Positions 56,663 to 64,000 of a stretch of 64,000 bases of DNA are shown here, piece after piece. The stretch spans positions 62,001 to 126,000 of the forward strand of contig NZ_MIJZ01000015.1 in assembly GCF_001730285.1 (NCBI RefSeq), given 5' to 3'. Position 1 is the first letter of the stretch; every line of letters begins with the position of its first letter. Position numbers and translations under genes: made by a program. The notes under the pieces are model-generated. The model made no database searches and was not told where the DNA came from. It saw only the letters and a program-made list of their open reading frames with translations. The stretch comes from Enterococcus ureasiticus (GTDB lineage Bacteria > Bacillota > Bacilli > Lactobacillales > Enterococcaceae).

Positions 56663-57595
56663 TTATTGTGGTTGAGACTGCTCTGATTGTTCAGTTTGTG
56701 CATACGCTAATGTCAAATTAATATTTCTCGGCCCAATTCCAGCACTATTCGGATTGAAATCAGCTTTTTGACCGTCTAATTTGAACTCCATATACTCTGA
56801 AGCACCTAAACTAATAACCACTTGCGCCGTTCCAGCTGGGATCTCAACAGATTTTGGCTGCCCAGGTTGAATGGTTTCTTGGTAAAAGTAGCCATTATCA
56901 TTGTTAGCCGCTGTAGCGATATAAATACCGACCCAACAAGGTCCGGTCACAGCGCTAAATTCAAGTTTTCCTGGATTTGCCACATTAACTGCACTCATAT
57001 TGACTGTTACACCAGATTCATTTTCAAATTTCACTTCTGTTAGTGCCTTTGGCTCCGAAGAAGAGCTTGAACTTGATGCCTCTGTACTACTTGAAGTAGG
57101 GGCTTGGCTCGATTCAGAACTTACTTGGGAAGAAGAATCTCTGATGATTTCAGAGGCTGGCGGTTGGATCATTGGTGCCGCCTGCCGATCTTGCCATGTA
57201 ATGTAAAAAACAACGATTGCTATTGCTAATCCTATCAACGAAAAAATAACTGCAGGTAAACTGCGCATAAAGCGTTTGGTTTGGCTGTTTTCATCATACA
57301 TTTGTGTACGTGACTCATCCAATGTTTCATATTGAATCGCTGTCTCTATGTCTTCTGGTTCATCTATTCCATCATAAATCTCGACTAATTCATTACCGTC
57401 TAACCCGACCGCACTTGCGTACTGACGAATAAATGCACGTACGTAAAAAGTCCCTGGCATAGAATCAAAATCATTTTCTTCGATTGCTATTAAATAGCGT
57501 TTTTGTGTTTTAGTAATTTGCTGCAGTTCATCTAATGACATATTCTGCTGCAGTCGTGCATCTCTTAATTTTTTTCCTATATTTACGCTGGCCAC
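56663..57595 (-). CDS. rodZ: RodZ-like cell-shape protein (YmfM)
   Basis: 310 residues: N-terminal helix-turn-helix (RodZ HTH, LRDARLQQNMSLDELQQIT, about 10-75), a cytoplasmic linker, one transmembrane helix (about 113-133), a Ser/Thr-rich extracellular linker (about 150-185) and a C-terminal DUF4115 beta domain. Couples the MreB/elongasome machinery to the membrane in rods; its role in cocci is less clear. Upstream neighbours are the M16 pair. Confidence 0.93.
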   Translation of the reverse strand: MASVNIGKKLRDARLQQNMSLDELQQITKTQKRYLIAIEENDFDSMPGTFYVRAFIRQYASAVGLDGNELVEIYDGIDEPEDIETAIQYETLDESRTQMYDENSQTKRFMRSLPAVIFSLIGLAIAIVVFYITWQDRQAAPMIQPPASEIIRDSSSQVSSESSQAPTSSSTEASSSSSSSEPKALTEVKFENESGVTVNMSAVNVANPGKLEFSAVTGPCWVGIYIATAANNDNGYFYQETIQPGQPKSVEIPAGTAQVVISLGASEYMEFKLDGQKADFNPNSAGIGPRNINLTLAYAQTEQSEQSQPQ

Positions 57596-58032
57596 TCGTC
57601 CATCTTCTCCAGTCTTTCTAATTTATCAGTTTCACCTAAATCGATCAGGCGATTTTTAATCTGCAGCTTATTGTTAAATAAGATACGGTACTTCTGAATA
57701 GCTCCCTATCTAACTGCTCTTTTGTAAGTTTGTAATTGTCTTATGTAAAACGTTTGAGTAAAAATAGCTCAGTTCACTTTAATTACTGAATAAAATAGTT
57801 GGAAGCATCAATTCATCCAACTCTTCTAAGGATAACATAAAAAAATACTGATGAGGATAACATTTTTGAAAGTTTTTGTCTAAATATCGGACTTTTTTTA
57901 TTTCGCATACCTGTCACTTCAAATACTTGCATTTCAACTTTAACATCTGATGATTTTTCTCATTCGTAAGAAAAATCATCAGTGTCAAAAAAATACATTA
58001 TTACCGCACTATCCGTTTCTAATAAACACTTA
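57596..58032 (-). other. Intergenic region between ymfH and rodZ
   Basis: 437 bp. Holds a perfect terminator for ymfH (57947-57960 / 57969-57982), a 7-bp-arm inverted repeat AGTTGGA/TCCAACT (57797-57822) and a repeated GGATAACAT. No gene recognised; the Bacillus genes between ymfH and ymfM are absent. Confidence 0.6.
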
Positions 58033-59325
58033 TTATTTTTTAGGATACATGTAAAAACGGCTCAATCCATCTTTGTTGATAAATGCTTGTGCTACTGCTT
58101 TCACGTCAGCTAATTGAATACTTTCAATCACTTCGGGTGTATCAAACAACGTCGTTTCACCATAAAGTGATTGTGAAAATTGGTTTGCGATATATTCTAG
58201 TGAGTTTAACGATTGGAAGTATTTCCCAATCATTTTCTTCTTCAACAATGATAAGTTCTCATCTGTTAATTCAGGACTTTTGTCAACAGACAGAAGGATC
58301 TCTTCAATTCGTTCAGCTAATTGTTCCGGATGGTCACTGTCTCCTCCAAAATCAGCAAAGTGGAAGCTACGGTCTAAATTAAATTCATAGCCAAAACTAT
58401 CATCTAGTAAACCTTCGTTATACATATTCAAATAATTTTGCGACGTATTACCAAATAACAATTGGAACAGCAAATTCGCTGTGGTTTTGTATTTAAGCAA
58501 TTCTTTGCCATCCGTTGGAACTTCATCTAATCCTTTTAAGCCAACAATAACTTTTGAACGGCTGATAGCCATGGAAAGAGAACTTTCTTTAATGATGTCT
58601 GTCGCTGTTTCTTTTGGAAAATGACGTTTGATCGGTTCAGCTTTAGCAAATGTTTTTGCTGACTGATTTTTGCGGATAAAGGCCATCATTTCTTCTGGAT
58701 CCATTTTCCCAACAACAAATAATGTCATATTACTTGGGTGATAAAATGTATTGTAACAAGTATATAAGTCTTCTGCTGTGATTTCGCTAATACTTTCCAC
58801 AGTTCCTGCAATATCAATATGCAGAGGGTGTTTTGGATAAAGATTGCCTAATGTGCCGAAAAATAAGCGCCAGTTAGAATCATCTAGATACATTTGGATT
58901 TCTTGCCCAATGATTCCTTTTTCTTTATCGACTGTTTCTTTTGTAAAGTAAGGTTCCTGAACAAAATCGATTAAGGTTTCTAAGTTTTTCTCTACTTGAT
59001 CCGTTGTTGAAAACAGGTAGCTTGTTTTTGTGAAACTTGTAAATGCATTGGCAGAAGCCCCTTGACGACCAAATTGTTGGAACACATCTCCATCTTCTTT
59101 TTCAAACATTTTATGTTCTAGAAAATGAGCAATCCCATCTGGTACTTTTATAAACTCTGTTTTGCCGATCGGCACAAATTCATTATCGATCGAACCATAA
59201 TTTGTCGTAAACAAGCCATATGTTTTGTTGTACTCTTTTTTAGGTAATAAATAAACAGTTAATCCATTTTCAAGGACTTCTGTATAGAGAACTTCGTTGA
59301 TTTGAGGATATTCTTTTTTATTCAT
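58033..59325 (-). CDS. M16-family peptidase YmfH-like
   Basis: 430 residues. The zinc-binding inverted motif His67-x-x-Glu70-His71 (HFLEH) and a downstream Glu near 147 indicate an active peptidase subunit. Overlaps ymfF by eight bases; in this family an active and an inactive chain act together. Families of this pair have been linked to EF-P 5-aminopentanol modification in Bacillus. Confidence 0.92.
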   Translation of the reverse strand: MNKKEYPQINEVLYTEVLENGLTVYLLPKKEYNKTYGLFTTNYGSIDNEFVPIGKTEFIKVPDGIAHFLEHKMFEKEDGDVFQQFGRQGASANAFTSFTKTSYLFSTTDQVEKNLETLIDFVQEPYFTKETVDKEKGIIGQEIQMYLDDSNWRLFFGTLGNLYPKHPLHIDIAGTVESISEITAEDLYTCYNTFYHPSNMTLFVVGKMDPEEMMAFIRKNQSAKTFAKAEPIKRHFPKETATDIIKESSLSMAISRSKVIVGLKGLDEVPTDGKELLKYKTTANLLFQLLFGNTSQNYLNMYNEGLLDDSFGYEFNLDRSFHFADFGGDSDHPEQLAERIEEILLSVDKSPELTDENLSLLKKKMIGKYFQSLNSLEYIANQFSQSLYGETTLFDTPEVIESIQLADVKAVAQAFINKDGLSRFYMYPKK

Positions 59326-60586
59326 CGACTTTTTCTCCTTCCAAAAAGAAAATGGCTTGTAGTTGCACTAATTTTGCAACACGCTGAACATCAGCTAATG
59401 TGACAGCTTCCATTCGGCGGATCCACTCGTCATCTTTTAAACGAAGGTGAGGAATCAAGTCATTCAAATATTCATTTTCTAAAACCGCACCTGCATTGTC
59501 TAAAGAAAGTAAATATTGATTTTTCAACATTGCTTTGGTTTGTTCAATTTCTAAGTCTGTCACATTACCTTGCCGAATATTATCTAATTCTACTGAAATC
59601 AAGCGCAAAACTTGATTACGATTCTTGCCATCGATCCCTGTCTGAACACTTAAAAATCCACGGAATGTATCGACACTGCTAGATGCATAATAAGCTAGAT
59701 TTTCTTTTTCACGTACATTCATGAATAATTTAGAATGTGGAAATCCGCCAAATACACCATTGAAAATTTGTAGCGCAAAATAGTTTTCGTCGCCATAATA
59801 GACATCCGTATGATAGCCCAAATTTAATTTTGATTGTGCCAATATTTCTTGTTCAGAACGTTCTTCGATCACATTTCTAGACGGTTGTGCATAAAAAATA
59901 TCTGCAATTCCAGATGCGCGATCTTCAAATGGTAATTTATTAAATAGTGCTGTTACTTCAGCTTCATCCACATCTCCAAGAACAAAAATATCCACTTGGT
60001 CCTCTCGGATCATTTGTTGATGATATGCCGCAATACTTTCAGCGGTTTCTTTTTCTAAATCAGCGATAGTACCGAAACTTGGAATTTTTTGGTCTTCAGA
60101 TTGGCTGAAATATAAATTTTGTAAAGCTAAAGAAGAATAGACTTGTTTGTCTTCTGAAATACTTTCATAATAAGCTTTTAAATTCTCTTTTTCGCGTTGG
60201 AAAGTCTCTGCTTCAAACTGTCCATCAATAACGTTTGGATAAAATAAAATTTCTTTCACAAAATCAGCCGCATCTGCTAAGACATGGCTATTTTCCAAGT
60301 ATTTATCATTAACTAAGTTCATGGAAAGGTTCAACCAATGCAAGTTACCTTTCTTGTTCACATTGATCCCAAAACTAGCACCGTATAACTCTGCTAATTT
60401 TTCACTTAATTTTACTTGGTCTGGATAATTCAAACTATTGGTTTCCATCAAGCTAGATAGAAGAGTCCGTTTCGTAATCGTTTCTTTATTCAAACACGTA
60501 TTAAAACGAACCAAAATACGCACTGTTTTATATTTTTCTGTTGGAACAACATGTAAGTTGACCCCTTTTGCTAATGTGATCGGCAT
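59318..60586 (-). CDS. M16-family non-catalytic partner YmfF-like
   Basis: 422 residues with the M16 fold but no HxxEH motif where the catalytic chain has it, so inactive alone. Begins PITLAKGVNLHVVPTEKYKTV. RBS GAGGAG. First gene of the pair; probable extended -10 promoter TGCTATAAT near 60696-60688. Confidence 0.91.
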   Translation of the reverse strand: MPITLAKGVNLHVVPTEKYKTVRILVRFNTCLNKETITKRTLLSSLMETNSLNYPDQVKLSEKLAELYGASFGINVNKKGNLHWLNLSMNLVNDKYLENSHVLADAADFVKEILFYPNVIDGQFEAETFQREKENLKAYYESISEDKQVYSSLALQNLYFSQSEDQKIPSFGTIADLEKETAESIAAYHQQMIREDQVDIFVLGDVDEAEVTALFNKLPFEDRASGIADIFYAQPSRNVIEERSEQEILAQSKLNLGYHTDVYYGDENYFALQIFNGVFGGFPHSKLFMNVREKENLAYYASSSVDTFRGFLSVQTGIDGKNRNQVLRLISVELDNIRQGNVTDLEIEQTKAMLKNQYLLSLDNAGAVLENEYLNDLIPHLRLKDDEWIRRMEAVTLADVQRVAKLVQLQAIFFLEGEKVDE

Positions 60587-60687
60587 CTTGTCAGCTCCTC
60601 TTTGTTTTCATCATAATAAAGCCCAGTCTGAAATACAATCATCTGGCCGTTTTTAAATGTTTTTTTAAGATTTTCTACATCCATTTA

Positions 60688-60696
60688 ATTATAGCA
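60688..60696 (-). promoter_or_regulatory. Extended -10 promoter of ymfF-ymfH
   Basis: TGCTATAAT on the minus strand. Transcription would start near an ATG (60684-60682) that opens a 37-codon frame overlapping the ymfF start. Confidence 0.5.
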
Positions 60697-60789
60697 CAGC
60701 TCAACTGTCTTTCCTTGATGTAAGAGTCTTTCATTTCAGTTTTTTTCATTTTTTCTGTATACTGGATTTGAGAAAGGGAGGTTAAACTT

Positions 60790-61239
60790 ATGATCAAAGA
60801 ATTTAAAGAATTTATTATGCGTGGAAATGTCCTTGATTTAGCTGTTGGGGTCGTTATTGGTTCAGCTTTCACTGCAATTGTTACACAAATCGTTAACGGA
60901 TTGATTACGCCGTTAATTAGTTTGATATTCGTATTTACTACTGGAGAAAAAAGTGCAGATGATGCGCTAGGCGCCCTTGTTTTTAACGTCAAAGGTGTAG
61001 CATTCAACATTGGTGATGTGATTAGTGCCCTTATTACATTTTTAATTACTGCCTTTGTTTTATTCCTAATCGTAAAAGCTGTTAATAAGATGAAGAAAAC
61101 ACCACAACCAGAGGAAGAAGAAGTTACTGGTCCTACAACGGATGATCTATTAGAACAGATCCGTGATTTGTTGGCAGCTCAAAATGCCGCGAAAACAACG
61201 ACTGTTTTGAATGATAATGCTGAAGAGATTAAAAAGTAG
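60790..61239 (+). CDS. mscL: Large-conductance mechanosensitive channel
   Basis: 149 residues, homopentameric osmotic safety valve. N-terminal MIKEFKEFIMRGNVLDLAVGVVIGSAF forms TM1 with the Gly-rich gate; TM2 is VISALITFLITAFVLFLIVKAVN; the C-terminal helix has DLLEQIRDLLAAQN. RBS GGGAGG. Monocistronic, ended by a strong terminator. Confidence 0.97.
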   Translation: MIKEFKEFIMRGNVLDLAVGVVIGSAFTAIVTQIVNGLITPLISLIFVFTTGEKSADDALGALVFNVKGVAFNIGDVISALITFLITAFVLFLIVKAVNKMKKTPQPEEEEVTGPTTDDLLEQIRDLLAAQNAAKTTTVLNDNAEEIKK

Positions 61240-61276
61240 CTTTCAACGATTAACACTAGTTCAATTTTGTAAATTA

Positions 61277-61319
61277 GCTTCCCCAACAAATGCATCTGCA
61301 TTTATTGGGGAAGCTTTTG
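61277..61319 (+). terminator. Terminator of mscL
   Basis: AGCTTCCCCAA / TTGGGGAAGCT stem extended by AAATGCA/TGCATTT, then T4. Confidence 0.95.
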
Positions 61320-61390
61320 TTTATATTGATGTACCAACAAAGATTGATGTATACTAAATTGATACCTTACATCAAGGAGGAAAAAATAGT

Positions 61391-61654
61391 ATGAAAAAAA
61401 GTTGGATTACATCTAAATCTCTTGTCTACATACTTATTCTGGGGTTTGTCGGAGAAATCATTTTGAAAGATAGCTATCCACGGTTAGGAACACTTATTTT
61501 CAATTGCGTACTAGGTATCGCTCTCATAGTTGGTGGCTGGCAATTGAAATTAAAGTCAAATTTGTTAGCTCGAATTGTATTTGTATTAGGTGTATTATGG
61601 TTAGGATATTTATTTTTATATTATGTAATTGGCTTTAATAATCCGCAATTTTAA
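61391..61654 (+). CDS. Small membrane protein, 87 residues
   Basis: Not recognised. Three predicted transmembrane helices (about 11-25, 32-52, 58-80) with a basic N-terminus (KKSWITSK) and a short polar end. AAGGAGG precedes the ATG. Stands alone between mscL and a GNAT gene. Confidence 0.72.
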   Translation: MKKSWITSKSLVYILILGFVGEIILKDSYPRLGTLIFNCVLGIALIVGGWQLKLKSNLLARIVFVLGVLWLGYLFLYYVIGFNNPQF

Positions 61655-61669
61655 TTTCTAGTATCGACA

Positions 61670-61711
61670 AAAAAATTGACACACATTTTTTCATGCGTGC
61701 CATTTTTTTTA
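61670..61711. terminator. Imperfect bidirectional terminator
   Basis: Interrupted stem GACACACAT / ATGCGTGCC flanked by A- and T-runs, between convergent genes. Confidence 0.6.
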
Positions 61712-61712
61712 T

Positions 61713-62144
61713 TTAGTTTCTCCTCATATGGATATGAGGAATATCATCTTCCAAATACACATCAGAAATAGCTTCAAACCCAAAAGTTCCATAAAAATTT
61801 GTTAGATGCGCTTGCGCACCAATAATAATGGGACGATTTGGATATTTCTCTTCGACAACTTTCAACGTTTCTTCTAAAAGTTTATTTCCTAATTTTTTCC
61901 CACGATAATCAGGATTCACTATTACTCTACCAAAAGTTACCGTATCACCTTTATCAATGATTCGGGTATAGCCTACAATATCTGATCCTTCTTGCAACCA
62001 AGTATGCCAAGCAAACTCGTCAGCGTCATCCACCTCTTGATAAGGACAGTTTTGTTCAACCACAAATACAGCGATTCTAAGCTTTACGATTTCTAGAAAT
62101 TCTTTAGTCGTCAATTTTGTAAATTCTTTTACATGATACTCCAT
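61713..62144 (-). CDS. GNAT N-acetyltransferase, ElaA-like
   Basis: 143 residues with the ElaA-type start (LTTKEFLEIVKLRIAVFVVEQNCPYQEVDD-x-D split by context) and the acetyl-CoA loop VNPDYRGKKLGNKLLEE. Substrate unknown. GAGGTCAAT upstream of the ATG. Confidence 0.87.
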   Translation of the reverse strand: MEYHVKEFTKLTTKEFLEIVKLRIAVFVVEQNCPYQEVDDADEFAWHTWLQEGSDIVGYTRIIDKGDTVTFGRVIVNPDYRGKKLGNKLLEETLKVVEEKYPNRPIIIGAQAHLTNFYGTFGFEAISDVYLEDDIPHIHMRRN

Positions 62145-62196
62145 TGCATTGACCTCCTCAATACGTCAAATAGTGTAAAATAATCGTTTTTAATAA

Positions 62197-62982
62197 TCAA
62201 ATGAACAACTGTACACCATTCCATAAATTTAATAGCAATACCAAAATAATGACAAGTTGAAACACTTGAGTCACTCGTTTAGAGGAAATTTTCCCACTGA
62301 TCAACGCTCCCACAAAACCACCCAAAACAGCAGCTGGAATCACGTAAAATAAGATAGAGAGATCGAAGCGCCCAAAACCCGTTGTTTGAGCAATCGTAAA
62401 TAATTTTGCTGCCTGCGAAAAGAAAATCGTAATAATCGAATAGACCGTTGCTTCTTTGATTGGAAGTCCAAAACACAACATCAATAATGCTACATTGATC
62501 GGTCCGCCCCCAATTCCTAATAAAGTAGAAATAAACCCTAAAAATAAGCCGACAATCACATACCAGATAGGATGAGATAAATCAAAGGAGCGCTCATTAC
62601 CAATTTTTGTATAGAAATAAGCAAACAACAACGTTATGATCGTCAGAATGATTTGAATCAATTGAACATATTTTTCATCAGAAAATAATCGCAACAAGGA
62701 TTCGAACAACGAATTTCCAGAAATCCCACCTATTATAGAACCTAAAGATACTAATACCGCAATTGGAATTTGCAGCCTTAATCCATTTTTCATCTGCCTA
62801 AGCGTAGAAACGATCGACATAGTGAACACTGCTACGCTAGAATAAAATGAAATTGCTGCTACTGGATGGAAGTCCAGCGTATCTAGTACGGGTTTGATGA
62901 TCACACCACCACCCATACCTGAAATTGCACCAACTGTATTCGCTAAAATAATGACAATAAAATAAATGATCCCTATATGCAC
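62197..62982 (-). CDS. TSUP family (TauE/SafE) transporter
   Basis: 261-residue permease with seven or eight membrane helices in two repeats, each with a Gly-rich motif (GAISGMGGGVIIKP at about 18-31; LGIGGGPINVALLML at about 155-169). The family moves sulfite, sulfonates or other organosulfur anions; substrate and direction unknown. Lies 36 bp after treR on the same strand. Confidence 0.88.
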   Translation of the reverse strand: MHIGIIYFIVIILANTVGAISGMGGGVIIKPVLDTLDFHPVAAISFYSSVAVFTMSIVSTLRQMKNGLRLQIPIAVLVSLGSIIGGISGNSLFESLLRLFSDEKYVQLIQIILTIITLLFAYFYTKIGNERSFDLSHPIWYVIVGLFLGFISTLLGIGGGPINVALLMLCFGLPIKEATVYSIITIFFSQAAKLFTIAQTTGFGRFDLSILFYVIPAAVLGGFVGALISGKISSKRVTQVFQLVIILVLLLNLWNGVQLFI

Positions 62983-63018
62983 AATTTTTTTCCTCTCCTA
63001 AAAGTAATCAACATTTCC

Positions 63019-63732
63019 TTACGCTTTTCTTCGTCTGGCAAAATCGACGAATTTGAATTTATCTAATCTATGCCTAGATTCTGTGTATTCAAAACAACGT
63101 GTGTCTTCTAAACTTACTACACTACGGACAACGACCACATGAGTATCTTCTTGAATATCCATTAATTTGCGATCATCTTCTGTTACTGCTTCCACTGTAA
63201 TCTCTTTTTGAGCGTAACTAATTGCCAGTCCTAAATCATTTTCAAAATAATCATAGATAGAATCTGCCGCTCGATCTTCGGGCAACTCCTTAACGATTTC
63301 TTTAAATAAATAATCGATATCCACGATCACCACTTCCCCGTCAATCTCCCTTTGTCGAACTAAACGCCAAACCGCAGCATCTTTCTTCCATCCCGTCAAA
63401 CGAGCCAAAGATTCACTAACAGTCTCTTCTTTTAATTCCACAACTTTAGTGACACTATGTATTTGTTGCGCACTTTGCAGCTCTTTATAACTGATAACAC
63501 CAGAAATCGGCAAATCGAATTTTCTTACATTTAAGACGATTGATCCTTTCCCCTGCTGCTTTTGGATATACCCTGCATTGATCAGCAAATTCAACGCTTT
63601 ACGAATCGTTTCTCTTGAAACGGAATACTGTTCAACTAATTGATTCTCGCTTGGCAGCAATGTTCCAGGCTGATAATCTCCATCTAAAATCCCTTTTTCA
63701 AGCTCTAAAAATATATCATGAAATTTATTCAT
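63019..63732 (-). CDS. treR: Trehalose operon repressor TreR (GntR family)
   Basis: 237 residues: GntR winged helix (LPSENQLVEQYSVSRETIRKALNLL) and a UTRA effector domain ending ESRHRLDKFKFVDFARR, nearly identical to the Bacillus TreR end. Trehalose-6-phosphate is the known inducer of the family. The second ATG (63732) lies seven bases from GGAGG and is preferred to the ATG at 63738. Divergent from a promoter with two matching palindromes, its likely targets. Confidence 0.93.
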   Translation of the reverse strand: MNKFHDIFLELEKGILDGDYQPGTLLPSENQLVEQYSVSRETIRKALNLLINAGYIQKQQGKGSIVLNVRKFDLPISGVISYKELQSAQQIHSVTKVVELKEETVSESLARLTGWKKDAAVWRLVRQREIDGEVVIVDIDYLFKEIVKELPEDRAADSIYDYFENDLGLAISYAQKEITVEAVTEDDRKLMDIQEDTHVVVVRSVVSLEDTRCFEYTESRHRLDKFKFVDFARRRKA

Positions 63733-63847
63733 GTCCATCCCTCCACCCTAGGATACTCAAAGAAAATGATAGCACATTCTTCCTTAAAAAAATAGCATTC
63801 TCAAAAAGTATGCTTTTAATATGAAACAATTCTTTTAGATTATTCGA

Positions 63848-63908
63848 CTTGTATTTACAAGCGTTTCATACTATAATGAAAACGAAAACATCAACATGTC
63901 TATACAAG
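63848..63908 (+). promoter_or_regulatory. Trehalose-type promoter with two TreR operators and a cre site
   Basis: Promoter TTGTAT (63849-63854), 17 bp, TATAAT (63872-63877). Operator 1 CTTGTATTTACAAG (63848-63861), perfect arms, covers the -35; operator 2 CATGTCTATACAAG (63895-63908) lies downstream. ATGAAAACGAAAACA (63876-63890) fits the cre consensus WTGNAANCGNWNNCW at every fixed position and overlaps the -10, so CcpA should repress. Confidence 0.82.
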
Positions 63909-63940
63909 TTTAAATAAATCTTAGTCAGGAGCCCTTTATA

Positions 63941-64000
63941 ATGAACTTTCTTTTACTTACACTTACACAAAATAGCTTACATATCCAAGAAAAAGCACAG
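63941..64000 (+). CDS. Start of an unidentified gene, cut by the window
   Basis: ATG with CAGGAG about nine bases upstream and 20 open codons to the window edge (MNFLLLTLTQNSLHIQEKAQ). It does not resemble the usual treB or treA N-terminus; a weak likeness to endonuclease/exonuclease/phosphatase-fold sugar phosphatases (LLTLNTHS-type starts) can be imagined. Expressed from the TreR/CcpA-type promoter. Confidence 0.5.
   Translation, partial: MNFLLLTLTQNSLHIQEKAQ

Noticed and set aside
60675-61010. 111-residue minus-strand ORF overlapping mscL
   Set aside because: Antisense to mscL, Ser/Thr/Ile-rich composition typical of a shadow frame.

Overview
The window is low-GC Firmicutes DNA and almost certainly the chromosome of an Enterococcus, close to but not demonstrably E. 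faecalis. The evidence is gene content and order: the conserved block yicC, gmk-rpoZ, priA-def-fmt-rsmB-stp-prkC-rsgA-rpe-thiN, rpmB, asp23-fakA-recG-plsX-acpP, rnc-smc-ftsY; an opp operon in the order D-F-B-C-A between acpP and rnc; a fused glutathione synthetase (gshF); a five-PASTA Ser/Thr kinase; and an LPxTG/MucBP surface protein. No rRNA, tRNA, CRISPR array, phage or transposase gene was seen. The species cannot be fixed from this sequence.

Layout. 1-3.1 kb: a T-box riboswitch (probable Met specifier) reads leftwards into an oligopeptide-binding lipoprotein and peptidase T (cut by the window edge). 3.1-4.6 kb: MucBP/LPxTG surface protein behind two copies of one 20-bp palindromic operator. 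4.6-8.8 kb: Fur-controlled siderophore ABC transporter (yclNOPQ order) whose 5' leader contains tandem copies of a structured repeat. 8.9-16.6 kb: accessory genes (yueI, gshF, isochorismatase family, yitT, an HxlR regulator divergent from an aldo/keto reductase and a short-chain dehydrogenase), plus a small Fst/par-like type I toxin-antitoxin locus near 14 kb that ordinary gene calling would miss. 16.6-47.9 kb: the core leftward block for protein targeting, chromosome condensation, fatty acid and phospholipid synthesis, translation, DNA repair and restart, and PASTA-kinase signalling, interrupted by oppDFBCA and ndk. 48-54.8 kb: two paralogous D-Ala-D-Ala carboxypeptidases with a shared promoter motif, flanking yicC, a PC4-like protein and a patatin-like phospholipase. 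54.9-60.7 kb: a secreted three-repeat coiled-coil protein, pgsA, rodZ and the M16 pair ymfH/ymfF. 60.8-64 kb: mscL, a small membrane protein, a GNAT, a TSUP permease and treR, divergent from a trehalose-type promoter with operators and a cre site.

The genes fit a peptide- and sugar-scavenging, iron-regulated, cell-wall-signalling Gram-positive coccus. The least expected content is non-coding: (i) the par-like toxin/antisense RNA pair; (ii) a family of palindromic 120-170 bp repeats, at least five copies in both orientations and all intergenic, whose arms change together so that pairing is kept; (iii) the T-box on a peptide-import operon; (iv) the paired operators before the MucBP gene. Several coding starts were moved on ribosome-binding-site evidence, and rsgA appears to start at CTG.
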